Assembly (NCBI GenBank): GCA_030429565.1
Contig: JAUIFE010000013.1
Coordinates: 1 to 64,000 of the forward strand
DNA length: 64,000 nucleotides
Origin: Holophagae bacterium
GTDB taxonomy: Bacteria > Acidobacteriota > Holophagae > Acanthopleuribacterales > Acanthopleuribacteraceae
Direction: 5' to 3'
Under the pieces are notes generated by a model that was not told the origin of the DNA, made no database searches, and saw nothing but the letters and a program-made list of their open reading frames with translations. Below are positions 43,478 to 52,440 of this stretch, one piece after another. The translations under genes were made by a program, and so were the position numbers. Position 1 is the stretch's first letter, and every line of letters begins with the position of its first letter.

Positions 43478-44717
43478 TGAGGTTCCTGCCTTTCACGGTG
43501 TCTAGGTCGTTACCGTGCAGCACGTTCCCAGCGGTAAAGTAACCGGCCGCTTTTTTTGCCTCTATTTCAACCCGTGCATCTTCAGGCACCAGTTCGTCGG
43601 GAATCGAAATTCGTTCGCCGACACTAATGCCGCTGTTGACGATGGCGTTGTATTTCATATCACTCATGGAAACAAGTCGGTCGATGTGACGCACACCAAA
43701 CCAATGCAAGACGTCTGGCATGAGCTCCTGGAAGCGAGCATCTTGAACGCCGGCGACGCACTCAGTGCGGTGGAAATAGGTGGCCGCGCTGTCGCCGCCT
43801 TCTTGGCGTTTGCGCGCATTGTAGACTAAAAACTTAGTGACCTCACCCAGGGCGCGCCCTTCTTTGCGGTAGTAAACAATTAAGCCGCTGCCGCCGTCTT
43901 GGGCGGCGCGAATGGCTTCTTCAATACCGTGAATCAGATAAGGGCGACAGGTGCAAATATCCGATCCGAACACATCGGAACCGTTGCATTCGTCGTGAAC
44001 CCGGCAGGTGAGCGGTTTTTCCGGTGCCGAGAGATCGGTAATGTCGCCGAACACATAGGCGGTCGTGCTGCCGATCGGCGGTAAGAGGACTTTGAGATCG
44101 GGGCGGGTGACGAGTTCGGGGAACATACCACCGGTTTCTTGGAACAAAATTTTACGAAGTTCGCCCTCTTCAACGCCGAAACGTTTGGCCAAGCCTGGCA
44201 AGTACCAAACAGGTTCAAGCGCCGCTTTGGTCACGACCACATCGCGGTTGGGCAAGATGACTTTGTTATCGATTTTGAGGCGGCCCGCGTCAATGGCGTC
44301 GTCGATTTCGGCGATGCGTAGGTGTGCCTTGGTCACGGCAATCGTGGGCTGAATGTTGTGACCTTCTTTTAACATGTCGCCGAAATGTTGGAAAACATGG
44401 GCGCCCCAGGGATCGATAGAAATGATGCGATCCGGTTCGGACCACGAGGGATGAGGCCCCAAATCATCAGTCGGCATGGTGTTGGTCAGGTCGGGGCGGT
44501 GATCCTGCGGATAATTTCCGGAGGCAATCGAAAGCGCACGATAAACCGTATAGCCACCGCTGTGTGAGCCGATCGCATTGCGGTGATTGGGGTTGGTGAA
44601 GGTCGCAATGACCGGGCCCCGTTGTTCGGCGCTTTTGGCACCCCATTGGAGACTGGGTGCTGCTTTAAAAATTTGATCGACATGGGACGTCAGGATGACG
44701 TGACTGGTTCGTTGCAT
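43470..44717 (-). CDS. URC1: GTP cyclohydrolase II-like enzyme of uracil degradation
   Basis: This 415-residue protein starts at 44717 (MQRTSHVILTSHVD) after a G-rich ribosome site; the frame opens at 44771 but overlaps mmsA. It is about twice the length of biosynthetic RibA. The zinc ligands are in HDECNGSDVFGSDICTC, and a later YYRKEGRALGEVTKFLVYNARK corresponds to the GTP-cyclohydrolase II active-site block (normally QEGRGIGL). URC1 opens the pyrimidine ring of a uridine nucleotide, giving a ribosylurea-type intermediate on the way to 3-hydroxypropionate and ammonia. It is 17 bp downstream of mmsA in the same operon. Confidence 0.88.
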   Translation of the reverse strand: MQRTSHVILTSHVDQIFKAAPSLQWGAKSAEQRGPVIATFTNPNHRNAIGSHSGGYTVYRALSIASGNYPQDHRPDLTNTMPTDDLGPHPSWSEPDRIISIDPWGAHVFQHFGDMLKEGHNIQPTIAVTKAHLRIAEIDDAIDAGRLKIDNKVILPNRDVVVTKAALEPVWYLPGLAKRFGVEEGELRKILFQETGGMFPELVTRPDLKVLLPPIGSTTAYVFGDITDLSAPEKPLTCRVHDECNGSDVFGSDICTCRPYLIHGIEEAIRAAQDGGSGLIVYYRKEGRALGEVTKFLVYNARKRQEGGDSAATYFHRTECVAGVQDARFQELMPDVLHWFGVRHIDRLVSMSDMKYNAIVNSGISVGERISIPDELVPEDARVEIEAKKAAGYFTAGNVLHGNDLDTVKGRNLSE

Positions 44718-44734
44718 GCGTGTTACCCCCCTGG

Positions 44735-46222
44735 TTAACTCATCCAATTGTGATCCGTTTGCATTTGCCACTTCACCGTGACCTTTTTGAGGTCGCTCCA
44801 GAAATCGAGACTGGTCGCGCCGGTGATGTCGCCGTGGCCGAATTTTGAAATATTGATACCGCCGAATGAAAAGGGTTCGCGCGGAACCGGGATGCCGATA
44901 TTGATACCGACCATGCCCGCTTTGGCTTCCTTGGCGAGGCGTTCGCCCATGGCGCCGTTGTTGGTGAAAATTGAGGCGGCGTTGCCGTAGGGATTGGCGT
45001 TTTCAACCGCCATGGCTTCGGAGAAGGTGCGACAGCGCACGATACTCAAAATCGGCCCAAACAGTTCCTCGCGGGCGGCGCGGGCATCGGCGGGAACCCG
45101 GTCTAGGATGACTGGTGGGAACCAAAAACCGTTCGCGTAGGCCGGATCGACGGCTTGCGGCTCGCGGTAGTTGTGGCCTGACAACAGGACCGCCCCCGCG
45201 GCGACTGCTTCATCGACCGCGTTCTGAAGAAAGGCAACCTGTTCGGCACTAATTAAGGCGCCCATGCTTGTACCCAAGGTTTGGCTTTCGGCCCGGGCCA
45301 CGATTTTTTCGATGACTGCGTCAACGTCACCGACCGCCAGGAGCACGCTCGCCGCCATGCATCTTTGGCCTGCGCAACCGGTGAAGGAATCACTGATTCC
45401 GACTGCGGCCATGGCTGGATCGGCGTCAGGTAACAGAACAATGTGGTTTTTGGCGCCGCCCAAGGCTAGCACGCGTTTGCCGTTGGCACAGCCTCGGCGG
45501 TAAACTTGGCGGGCTACCGCCGTGGAGCCGACAAAACCGGCGGCTTTAATATCTTCGTGATCAAGTAAGGCTTCGACGGTTTCGCGGCCGCCTTGCACGA
45601 CCGTCATTGCGCCCGCCGGCAAGCCTGCTTCTGTTAAAAGATCGGCTAATAACACCGCTGTCAGTGGGGTTTTTTCCGAAGGCTTCCAGATGAAAGCATT
45701 GCCGAGGGTCAGGGCAATTGGAATCATCCACATTGGCACCATTGCCGGGAAGTTAAACGGCGTGATTCCCAGAACGACACCGAGTGGTTGTCGGCGATAT
45801 TCGCAAAAAACGCCGCGTGAAACTTCCATGCGGCCGCCGCTGTCCATGTTTTGCAAGCTGAGCGCGTACTCGAGCACCTCAACGCCTTTCATCAAGCCGG
45901 CCACTGATTCGGCGACGGTTTTGCCGTTCTCCAGGCTAATGCGCTCGGCAATGCTTTGCTTGTCGCGCAGCAATAAGTCGCGGAAGCGGAACATGATCTG
46001 GCAGCGTTCTTTAAGTGGCTTGGCCGACCAGGCCGCGAAGCCTTCGGTCGCACCCGCGACCGCTTTCTTGACATCGTTGCCGTCGGCGGCATGGGTGTGC
46101 CCAACGACGCTGCCGTTGTATGGGCTGGTGATCTCAATAGCGGCGCCGTTGCCTGCCGTCCAGTGTCCCGAAATGAGATTGCCGCAAGTCACGGGTTCCG
46201 ATGGAATAGGAATGAGTTGCAT
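44735..46222 (-). CDS. mmsA: CoA-acylating (methyl)malonate-semialdehyde dehydrogenase
   Basis: This 495-residue protein has the full MmsA length. The catalytic thiol is C288 in CAGQRCMAAS; the NAD site includes GFVGSTAVARQVY, with ITPFNFPAMVPMWMIP early on, all typical of the CoA-dependent MMSDH subgroup. It converts methylmalonate semialdehyde to propionyl-CoA, or malonate semialdehyde to acetyl-CoA. As first gene of the URC operon it most simply takes malonate semialdehyde, derived from 3-hydroxypropionate, to acetyl-CoA. Valine breakdown is the alternative, since a 3-hydroxyisobutyrate dehydrogenase homologue lies upstream. It has a strong predicted promoter. Confidence 0.92.
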   Translation of the reverse strand: MQLIPIPSEPVTCGNLISGHWTAGNGAAIEITSPYNGSVVGHTHAADGNDVKKAVAGATEGFAAWSAKPLKERCQIMFRFRDLLLRDKQSIAERISLENGKTVAESVAGLMKGVEVLEYALSLQNMDSGGRMEVSRGVFCEYRRQPLGVVLGITPFNFPAMVPMWMIPIALTLGNAFIWKPSEKTPLTAVLLADLLTEAGLPAGAMTVVQGGRETVEALLDHEDIKAAGFVGSTAVARQVYRRGCANGKRVLALGGAKNHIVLLPDADPAMAAVGISDSFTGCAGQRCMAASVLLAVGDVDAVIEKIVARAESQTLGTSMGALISAEQVAFLQNAVDEAVAAGAVLLSGHNYREPQAVDPAYANGFWFPPVILDRVPADARAAREELFGPILSIVRCRTFSEAMAVENANPYGNAASIFTNNGAMGERLAKEAKAGMVGINIGIPVPREPFSFGGINISKFGHGDITGATSLDFWSDLKKVTVKWQMQTDHNWMS

Positions 46223-46281
46223 CAGGTGACCCCCCTAAGCGAGAAATTCGCTGTGTTGTTGTTCGTTCAGAGAAAAACTTC

Positions 46282-46309
46282 ATTATATCCAATCAATATG
46301 AGATGTCTA
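46282..46309 (-). promoter_or_regulatory. Predicted sigma-70-type promoter of the mmsA-URC operon
   Basis: On the minus strand TAGACA (46309-46304), a 16-bp spacer and a perfect TATAAT (46287-46282) lie about 60 bp before the mmsA start, in an AT-rich stretch. This is the best promoter match in the window. Confidence 0.7.
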
Positions 46310-46530
46310 ATGATTTTTATGTAAGTAGTTTGAAATATTGTTTTTGTGGTTTTGGTTTGTGACGTGTTTTGGGTGGTCAAGACCTGAGTTGCCATAGCCG
46401 TGCAAAGCAGTGACAGCGTGTCCCTTGAATCAATTTTTATGCGAAGGATGGGCTCCATTCTAACCTGGTCTCCTTTCACCAGGTGGTCCGCTTTGGTGCT
46501 TTTTTGTTGAGAAAACGCGTTGTGGGTTTA

Positions 46531-46638
46531 GGCCGGGCCGCGTTAAGGCCGGGCCGCGTTCAGGCCGGGCCGCGTTCAGGCCGGGCCGCGTTTAGGCCGG
46601 GCCGCGTTTAGGCCGGGCCGCGTTAAGGCCGGGCCGCC
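46531..46638. repeat. 16-bp tandem repeat, seven units
   Basis: The unit ggccgggccgcgttNa starts at 46531, 46547, 46563, 46579, 46595, 46611 and 46627 (the last truncated at 12 bases). The units are identical except for N, which runs A, C, C, T, T, A. It lies in a non-coding region between the mmsA promoter and the dehydrogenase gene. Confidence 0.92.
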
Positions 46639-47021
46639 ACGGCAAATCCGGTCGGCTGTTGTCGCGTTTGCTAAACGCACCTGCTCGTCGACACCGAGGT
46701 CTGCGCTTAAAGCGGTATGGCATCCTCATCGGATAGCGTTATTTCCAGCAGCGATGGACCACGGGTGCTGGTATTTGGCGCTTGAAAGGATGTCGGAAGA
46801 CCTCATCGGTTGAGGTTCGTGGCGGTTCGAGCGCTTGCGATAGGGATGCGGATGATCTTTGGGATCACGGGGGCGGTGACGCGTATAAAGGTTTGTCCCA
46901 AAACGTTTTGAGGCGCCCCAAAGGATATACAAGCATTCGATCAAAAAAGGCAGCGCAGGTGGCGACTCGCTTCTCGCTAAGCAGGGCGTCGCGAAAGGGC
47001 CGAAAACCGGCCCGGTTAAAA

Positions 47022-47915
47022 CTAATCTGCTGCAGTATGTCCCGACATGCGCTCAAGTGCGCGCATCAAGGCTTGGGTACCGGAATAGCGATCCCCTTGG
47101 GCCGCTGTTGCCTGGTAAAGCTGGTAAACCAAAGCAAGGCCCGGCAACGCCAGATTCATGCGCGCCGCTTCCGCTAAGGCCACGCCCATGTCTTTGATGA
47201 AGTGGTCGACATAGAAACCGGGATTGAAATCTCGGCGCGTAATACGCGGCGCTAGGTTGTCGAGCGTCCAACAGCCGGCTGCTCCCTTGCTTATCGACGA
47301 GAGCATCCGCTCTAGATCCAGGCCGGCTTTTTGTGCGTAGAGCAAGCTTTCGCAAACCCCGATCATTGTGCCGGCAATGACGATTTGGTTGCACATTTTG
47401 GTGTGCTGGCCGCTGCCTGCCGGGCCTTGGTGGACAATGTTTTGGCCAAGTTTCTTTAGTAGGGGCAAGGTTTTGTCGACGGCTGCTTGCGCTCCGCCAA
47501 CCATGATTGAGAGGCGTTGTTCCCGTGCCCCGACATCGCCGCCGGAAACAGGGGCATCAATGGCGGCGGCACCTCGTTCCCGCGCCGCGCTATCGATAGC
47601 AACCGCCAGAGATGGACTTGTGGTGGTGAAATCGACGCAGACGGCATTGGCTTCGAGGGTGGTTAACAAACCGTTCTCGCCGAAATAAACGTTCTGAACA
47701 TCGGCGGGAAAGCCGACCATGGTAAAGACAAAGGCGGCGCCTTGAGCTGCTTCAGCCGGAGTGTCACACCATTGTGCGCCTTGAGCCAGAAGCGCTTCGG
47801 CCTTGCTTTTGGTTCGGTTGTAAACCCGCACGGTGGCGACTTCCTCGGCAAGATGGGCGCACATCGGGGCGCCCATGACACCGGTACCGATCCAGGCAAT
47901 GGTTACGTTTTTCAA
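47022..47915 (-). CDS. 3-hydroxyisobutyrate dehydrogenase-like (beta-hydroxyacid) dehydrogenase
   Basis: This 297-residue protein has GxGxxG in IGTGVMGAPM (residues 9-18), the substrate loop DAPVSGG (120-126) and catalytic lysine K173 in GQHTKMCNQ, all conserved in the 6-phosphogluconate/3-hydroxyisobutyrate dehydrogenase family. It oxidises a 3-hydroxy acid to a semialdehyde using NAD(P). Placed 0.8 kb upstream of mmsA and on the same strand, it can turn 3-hydroxypropionate (product of URC) into malonate semialdehyde, or act in valine breakdown. The gene is separated from mmsA by a promoter and tandem repeats, so it is not in the same transcript. Confidence 0.88.
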   Translation of the reverse strand: MKNVTIAWIGTGVMGAPMCAHLAEEVATVRVYNRTKSKAEALLAQGAQWCDTPAEAAQGAAFVFTMVGFPADVQNVYFGENGLLTTLEANAVCVDFTTTSPSLAVAIDSAARERGAAAIDAPVSGGDVGAREQRLSIMVGGAQAAVDKTLPLLKKLGQNIVHQGPAGSGQHTKMCNQIVIAGTMIGVCESLLYAQKAGLDLERMLSSISKGAAGCWTLDNLAPRITRRDFNPGFYVDHFIKDMGVALAEAARMNLALPGLALVYQLYQATAAQGDRYSGTQALMRALERMSGHTAAD

Positions 47916-47993
47916 AGAGTCCTCCCGTTCAATATGCCAAAAAGAAACCCGCCGGCTGATAAAGCACGGCGGGTAGGATTGGGTAGATAAGTA

Positions 47994-48689
47994 TTACAGA
48001 TGACCGCGTAAGGGAATGGTGGCACCGGTGATGTGCCAGCTTGCTTCGGCCGCCAGGTATAAAATGGTCGCCGCTACATTTTCCGTGGGCACCCAGGTCC
48101 CAAAGTCGGCGTCCGGCATGCCCGCCCGGTTGCCCGGTGTATCCATAATGGTGGGCAATACCGCGTTAACGGTGATTTTTTGGCTGAGCGTCTCTTCTGC
48201 CAGAGCTTCCGTTAAAGCGATGACACCGCACTTTGAAGTGGTGTACGCCGCCATGCCGCCGGTGCGGCCCGCTGCCGCAAAGGCCGAAACGTTGATGATG
48301 CGACCGTGACCCTTGGGGTCGAAAGAACGCAGTGCTTCACGGCAGGTTAGAAAGCAGGTGGTGAGGTTCATTGATTGCATGTGCTGCCACGTTTTTAGGC
48401 TGGTTTCTGCAAAGGGACCCATCGCAAAGCCGCCTGCAATGTTGGCGACCACATCCGGTTGACCTACTTCGGCGAACCAGGCGGCGACCGCCGTTTCACT
48501 GGTCAAATCGACCTTGGTGGTGTGGAAGCGGTTACTGTTCTTCAGGGCTTCGGGCAGGCTGCCCAACTCGTCTTCTACCACATAACTGCTGTAAACTTGG
48601 GCGCCTGCAGCAAGGAAGGCCGCGCACACCGCGCGCCCAACCGCGCCGGTTCCGCCGGTAACGACAATTTTTTTCTGTTCAAACGACAT
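47994..48689 (-). CDS. Short-chain dehydrogenase/reductase
   Basis: This 231-residue protein has NAD(P)-binding TGGTGAVG (11-18), the NIAGG motif, catalytic S135, and Y149-x3-K153 in YTTSK, so it should be active. It ends in GATIPLRGHL, the usual SDR substrate-pocket end. It lies 78 bp upstream of the beta-hydroxyacid dehydrogenase gene and 54 bp downstream of the quinone-oxidoreductase gene, probably all in one leftward transcript. Substrate unknown; FabG-like 3-oxoacyl reductase or a quinone/aldehyde reductase are both possible. Confidence 0.85.
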   Translation of the reverse strand: MSFEQKKIVVTGGTGAVGRAVCAAFLAAGAQVYSSYVVEDELGSLPEALKNSNRFHTTKVDLTSETAVAAWFAEVGQPDVVANIAGGFAMGPFAETSLKTWQHMQSMNLTTCFLTCREALRSFDPKGHGRIINVSAFAAAGRTGGMAAYTTSKCGVIALTEALAEETLSQKITVNAVLPTIMDTPGNRAGMPDADFGTWVPTENVAATILYLAAEASWHITGATIPLRGHL

Positions 48690-48743
48690 CGCACGTCTCC
48701 TTAGATTCTTCGCTAGGCAATCATAAACAAATGTGAGCGGGCT

Positions 48744-49760
48744 TTAAGCCGTCAGCACAATTTTTCCGAAGTGGCCGCCGCGTGCCATTAAGGCAAATGC
48801 CGCCGGTGCTTGATCAAACCCTTCGAAACAACGGCTGATAGTGGGTCTCAGTTGGTGTTTTTCCAAAAACGCGTTGTAGTCGGCAAAAGCAGCGCGGCTA
48901 CCCACCAAAATTCCCTGTAAGCTCAATTTTTTCATGATGCAGGTTGTGAGGTTAATCGGTTTGCGTTGGCTGTCCAAAACCCCGATCAGGGCAATCATAC
49001 CGCCAACCTTACACGTGCGTACCGAACGATCAAAAGTGCCTTCGCCACCGACTTCGACGACCATATCGGCGCCGTGTTCAAAGACCGACAGAACGGCTTT
49101 GTCCCAGTCTGGGTGGGTTTTGTAATTGATTAAGTGGTCGGCGCCTAATTGGGCGGCTTTTGCCAGTTTTTCGTCACTACTGGAGGTGATGGCGACTGTT
49201 GCGCCCATCGCTTTGGCAATGGCTAAGGCAGCCATGCTCACGCCGCCGGTTCCCAGTAACACCACCTTGGCGTTGGGTTTTTCAGGCAGTCGGCCCTCGT
49301 CGACAAGCGCGCTCCAGGCGGTCAATCCCGCAACCGGTAGGCATGCGGCTTCGGCATAATCGAGATGGGCAGGGAACTTTATCCAGGCTTGGCGAGGTAA
49401 CACGCGTTCTTGCGCCAATAAACCGTGAACGGGACCGCCTAGCGTTGTCCGTAAGAGATGGGGCCCAGGCGTGCCGCCGGGCCAGTCGGGGATCATCGTT
49501 GAACAGACACGGTCGCCGGGTTTGAGATCGGTCACTGCCGCGCCCACCGCGAGAACCTCACCGGCACCGTCGCTACAGGGAATGAGCGGCATTTTCAAGC
49601 GTGGGTTGTAGTGTCCTTGGACCATTAAAAGGTCGCGGTAGTTTAGTGAAACAGCCTTGACGGCGACACGCACGTCGTTGTCGCCGAGGTCTGGGTTTTC
49701 AAAAGCGGTCCATTGTAAATGCTCGAGGCCGAATTGATCGAAAAGCACCGCTTGGGTCAT
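48744..49760 (-). CDS. Zinc-free medium-chain dehydrogenase (quinone oxidoreductase-like)
   Basis: This 338-residue protein has an N-terminal GroES-like domain (VKAVSLNYRDLLMVQGHYNP, PLIPCSDGAGEVLAVG), then a Rossmann domain with VVLLGTGGVSMAALAIAKAMG (nucleotide-binding) and GADMVVEVGGEGTFDRSV. The catalytic-zinc Cys/His set and the four-Cys structural zinc loop are not evident, fitting the quinone oxidoreductase branch. It starts by ATGA overlap with the stop of the large MFS-acyltransferase gene, so it is translationally coupled to it. Physiological substrate unknown. Confidence 0.83.
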   Translation of the reverse strand: MTQAVLFDQFGLEHLQWTAFENPDLGDNDVRVAVKAVSLNYRDLLMVQGHYNPRLKMPLIPCSDGAGEVLAVGAAVTDLKPGDRVCSTMIPDWPGGTPGPHLLRTTLGGPVHGLLAQERVLPRQAWIKFPAHLDYAEAACLPVAGLTAWSALVDEGRLPEKPNAKVVLLGTGGVSMAALAIAKAMGATVAITSSSDEKLAKAAQLGADHLINYKTHPDWDKAVLSVFEHGADMVVEVGGEGTFDRSVRTCKVGGMIALIGVLDSQRKPINLTTCIMKKLSLQGILVGSRAAFADYNAFLEKHQLRPTISRCFEGFDQAPAAFALMARGGHFGKIVLTA

Positions 49761-52330
49761 GAATGTTGCTCCTTTTCTCGGTAGAAAGCGTAGGATTCGC
49801 GAAAACGCTCTAAATCTTGAATTAAGTAGAGTTGCATGGCCGTCAGCTCATCATTGGTATTCTGGGTCCAAAAGGCTTGCCACAGGGTTTTGAGCTGTTT
49901 GAATTGGAACGCGAAGCGGTCCATGGCGCCCAGTGCCGTGAATGCTGAAAGAATCATCGCGCCGATCAGCAAGGCGGCTAAGAAGGGTTTGCCTGTCATG
50001 GCGATCACCGCGCCGGCAATCAAGCTGTAGTAAACAAAAAACAACACACCGCCGACGGTCAACTTCGCTGTTGCCGTCCAGCCGGGTCCTGGCTCAAACC
50101 ATTCGATGAAACGGCCGGTTGCTTTGTACGGCAACCAATTGCTCAACAAACCAAAGCTGGTGAAAGAGAACATGTTGAGCAATATCTTAAACAATTCGCG
50201 GGCGGGGATCGGCGCGTGGTTCTCCGGGGTTGCCAATCGTTTGCGCTCCATGTGGTAGGTTGTTAGGCGTTGCTGAAACAGGTAGACCGTATCAGGATCC
50301 AACTCCTGGTAATGGTTGACGGCCTCGGCAATGATTTTGCGCGCTTCGGTATCGTCGTCTGTTTCCAAAATTTGCAGCACTTTCTCGCCGTAAAGGTCGT
50401 GAATACCGTCGACCAACGCTTCCAATTCCGGTTGTTCCAGGTGAGGGATCAAGTCCTTCATGCGGTTGGACAAGGTTTGTGTCGTTGCTCGCACTGCTTC
50501 GCGTTGGTCGGTGTCGTAGAACTCGCGATAGTCTTGCAACCGCAACGGCTCACCAATGCGGATGGTCACGTTGGAGCGGAAGATTTCCGGTTCCATGTAG
50601 TCGATACCGATGGGGATGATCGGGAGTTCGGCCTCCCACTGCTCGCGTTCCAGGGTCAAGTATCCCAAGCGAGCCGCCCCGGTTTTTAAGGGTTTGAGAT
50701 TTAAGCCGGGTTGACTCACGCCTTCCGGGAAAATCAGAATCCAAGCGCCGCCGCACAGGCGATCCGCCGCTATTTCCAGCGTCAGATTGTTTTGACCTTG
50801 TTGGGTCTCGGCGTAATCCTGGCGGCGGTAAACGGGGATCCCCCCCAAGCGATCGAGAATGCTGCCGATAATCGGGGCGCGCCACAGAGTGGATTTAGCC
50901 CAATAATGCAGTCGGCCTGGCGAAAGGGCCGTGATGAGGAGGGGGTCGAGGAAGGTGTTGGGGTGATTGGCGACCAAAATAGCCGGTCCGGTGGTTTTGA
51001 GATTTTCAGTACCGACCAAACGCACGCGGGCAAAAAAGATTTCGGCAATGGTGCGCGCCAAAAGCTGGACCAGTCTCGAGGCGAAATGATGGCGAGCCAA
51101 GCCGCTCGGTTCTTCGTCCCAACGAACCCAATCTTGGTCGGGATCGTCTTGTTCAACTTCTTTGCCGAAGGCCAATGTAACACCGCGTTTGGGATTTACG
51201 CCTTGGCCGAAAACCAATGCTGCGACAGCCGCTGCCAAGAACAGCCAGTGCAAGGGCGGTGCGCCGTAGCTTTGAGGGAATAAATGTCCAAAAACCACGG
51301 CCGCAAAACAAATGGCATAAAAGAATCCCATGCTTTGACCGGCGTAGGCGACCGGGGAAAAGCGGCCTATTTGGCCCAATAACACGGCAAACAGATTCGC
51401 ACAGACCATGACCGTCAAAAAGGTCAAAATCAGTTGTTCTGCAAAGCTTTGCTGAGAAACCAGAACACCTACTTGCAAGAGAATGAGCAACCACAGCGAA
51501 AAAGCACCGTTGCGTTTTGAGCCAAAATGACGGTTGAGGCGTGGCGTTCCGAAGAATCCCCAAATCATGCCTACCAGCAATATGCCGGTTGAAAGCCGAT
51601 TGGTTTCCATGGCCGTCGATGACAATAACGCTGGAACCATTTGGCGCAACAACAGTGTCACCGCCGTGATCGTGAGGAAACTGGTCACCAGGCTGCGGCG
51701 CAAATCCTTAAAAGGAATTTGCATCCAAGCTGAAAAGGCGACCGAGGCGGGCATCACGGGTGAACCGTCTTCCGCGGCCGCCTCTGGACCAGCCATGAAG
51801 TAAAACACCAAGCAGACCAGCGCCAAGGCCATGGCGGCAATCAGATAAAAGCTCAGCAAGTCGCCGCGTAAGTGCCACAGGACCGGTGGGAGCACCACTA
51901 ACACGGCAACCAAAAAGGTCGTCACCAGGCTTTTGCCCGGCCGGTCGAGTTTCTTTTCGATAGGAAACGCACTGATCAAGCTCTTGTGAAACCAATCACT
52001 CAGCAAAAATAAAACGGCAAACAAGCCTGTCGGGAAGGCCGTTTCTAATTGGGTTTCCATCAGCAGGGTCAAGCCGGTAAAAATCAGTAGAGCGAGGCCG
52101 AACAGGGTTGAAAGAATTCGCCTTGGTGTCGCACTGTCCGTCAGCATCCCTAGCAAAGGCAGTACGAGCGCGGGGATGAACGCAGGCAACACAAAGGCGT
52201 CGGCGTAGTTAAACGGCAGGCCGATCGGATGCACGTTGTTGAAGTGAATGGCGAACAAACCGGCGTTAATTCCCAAAAAGGTTGAAAAGAAAAGCCACGT
52301 GGCTGATTGATCCGGTTTTTTGGCATCCAT
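49757..52330 (-). CDS. MFS-type membrane domain fused to PlsC-like acyltransferase
   Basis: This protein has 857 residues. Residues ~10-400 are about ten to twelve membrane segments of an MFS-like domain. Residues ~425-640 form a glycerolphosphate acyltransferase module with NHPNTFLD (455-462, the NHxxxxD catalytic box) and FPEG followed by a PlsC-type block. A coiled region and two or three more membrane segments (VGGVLFFVYYSLIAGAVIAMTG) complete the C-terminus. The order recalls LplT-Aas, where a lysophospholipid flippase is joined to a re-acylating enzyme, but the AMP ligase part is missing here. It may import or flip a lysolipid and acylate it. It is the first gene of a run with the quinone-oxidoreductase-like enzyme. 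Confidence 0.83.
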   Translation of the reverse strand: MDAKKPDQSATWLFFSTFLGINAGLFAIHFNNVHPIGLPFNYADAFVLPAFIPALVLPLLGMLTDSATPRRILSTLFGLALLIFTGLTLLMETQLETAFPTGLFAVLFLLSDWFHKSLISAFPIEKKLDRPGKSLVTTFLVAVLVVLPPVLWHLRGDLLSFYLIAAMALALVCLVFYFMAGPEAAAEDGSPVMPASVAFSAWMQIPFKDLRRSLVTSFLTITAVTLLLRQMVPALLSSTAMETNRLSTGILLVGMIWGFFGTPRLNRHFGSKRNGAFSLWLLILLQVGVLVSQQSFAEQLILTFLTVMVCANLFAVLLGQIGRFSPVAYAGQSMGFFYAICFAAVVFGHLFPQSYGAPPLHWLFLAAAVAALVFGQGVNPKRGVTLAFGKEVEQDDPDQDWVRWDEEPSGLARHHFASRLVQLLARTIAEIFFARVRLVGTENLKTTGPAILVANHPNTFLDPLLITALSPGRLHYWAKSTLWRAPIIGSILDRLGGIPVYRRQDYAETQQGQNNLTLEIAADRLCGGAWILIFPEGVSQPGLNLKPLKTGAARLGYLTLEREQWEAELPIIPIGIDYMEPEIFRSNVTIRIGEPLRLQDYREFYDTDQREAVRATTQTLSNRMKDLIPHLEQPELEALVDGIHDLYGEKVLQILETDDDTEARKIIAEAVNHYQELDPDTVYLFQQRLTTYHMERKRLATPENHAPIPARELFKILLNMFSFTSFGLLSNWLPYKATGRFIEWFEPGPGWTATAKLTVGGVLFFVYYSLIAGAVIAMTGKPFLAALLIGAMILSAFTALGAMDRFAFQFKQLKTLWQAFWTQNTNDELTAMQLYLIQDLERFRESYAFYREKEQHS

Positions 52331-52440
52331 CGAGAGCCCCCCCCGAAACTAAACGCTATCTCAATCTAAGGTTCTGGATAAAGTCACCATACAGTAAATT
52401 GGCGGATTTTGGAACGGATGGGGCCGTGATCTCGATGACC

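Larger units (their letters stand above)
46223..47021. other. 799-bp intergenic region with promoter and tandem repeats
   Basis: The mmsA promoter lies at 46282-46309, a small accaggt/acctggt palindrome at 46463-46484, and a 16-bp tandem repeat at 46531-46638. From 46640 to 47020 there is no gene I can support. Open frames here have no ribosome site and read in arginine/proline-rich, non-coding style. Confidence 0.5.

Noticed and set aside
44718..44771. N-terminal 18 residues of the open frame containing URC1
   Set aside because: These would overlap the end of mmsA; the ATG at 44717 after a G-rich ribosome site is the better start.
46531..46638. Possible CRISPR array
   Set aside because: The repeats are contiguous 16-bp units with no spacers and no cas genes nearby, so it is a simple tandem repeat.
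46782..47177. 131-residue plus-strand frame in the intergenic region
   Set aside because: It runs into the dehydrogenase gene antisense, has no ribosome site and an Arg/Lys/Cys-rich composition without domains.
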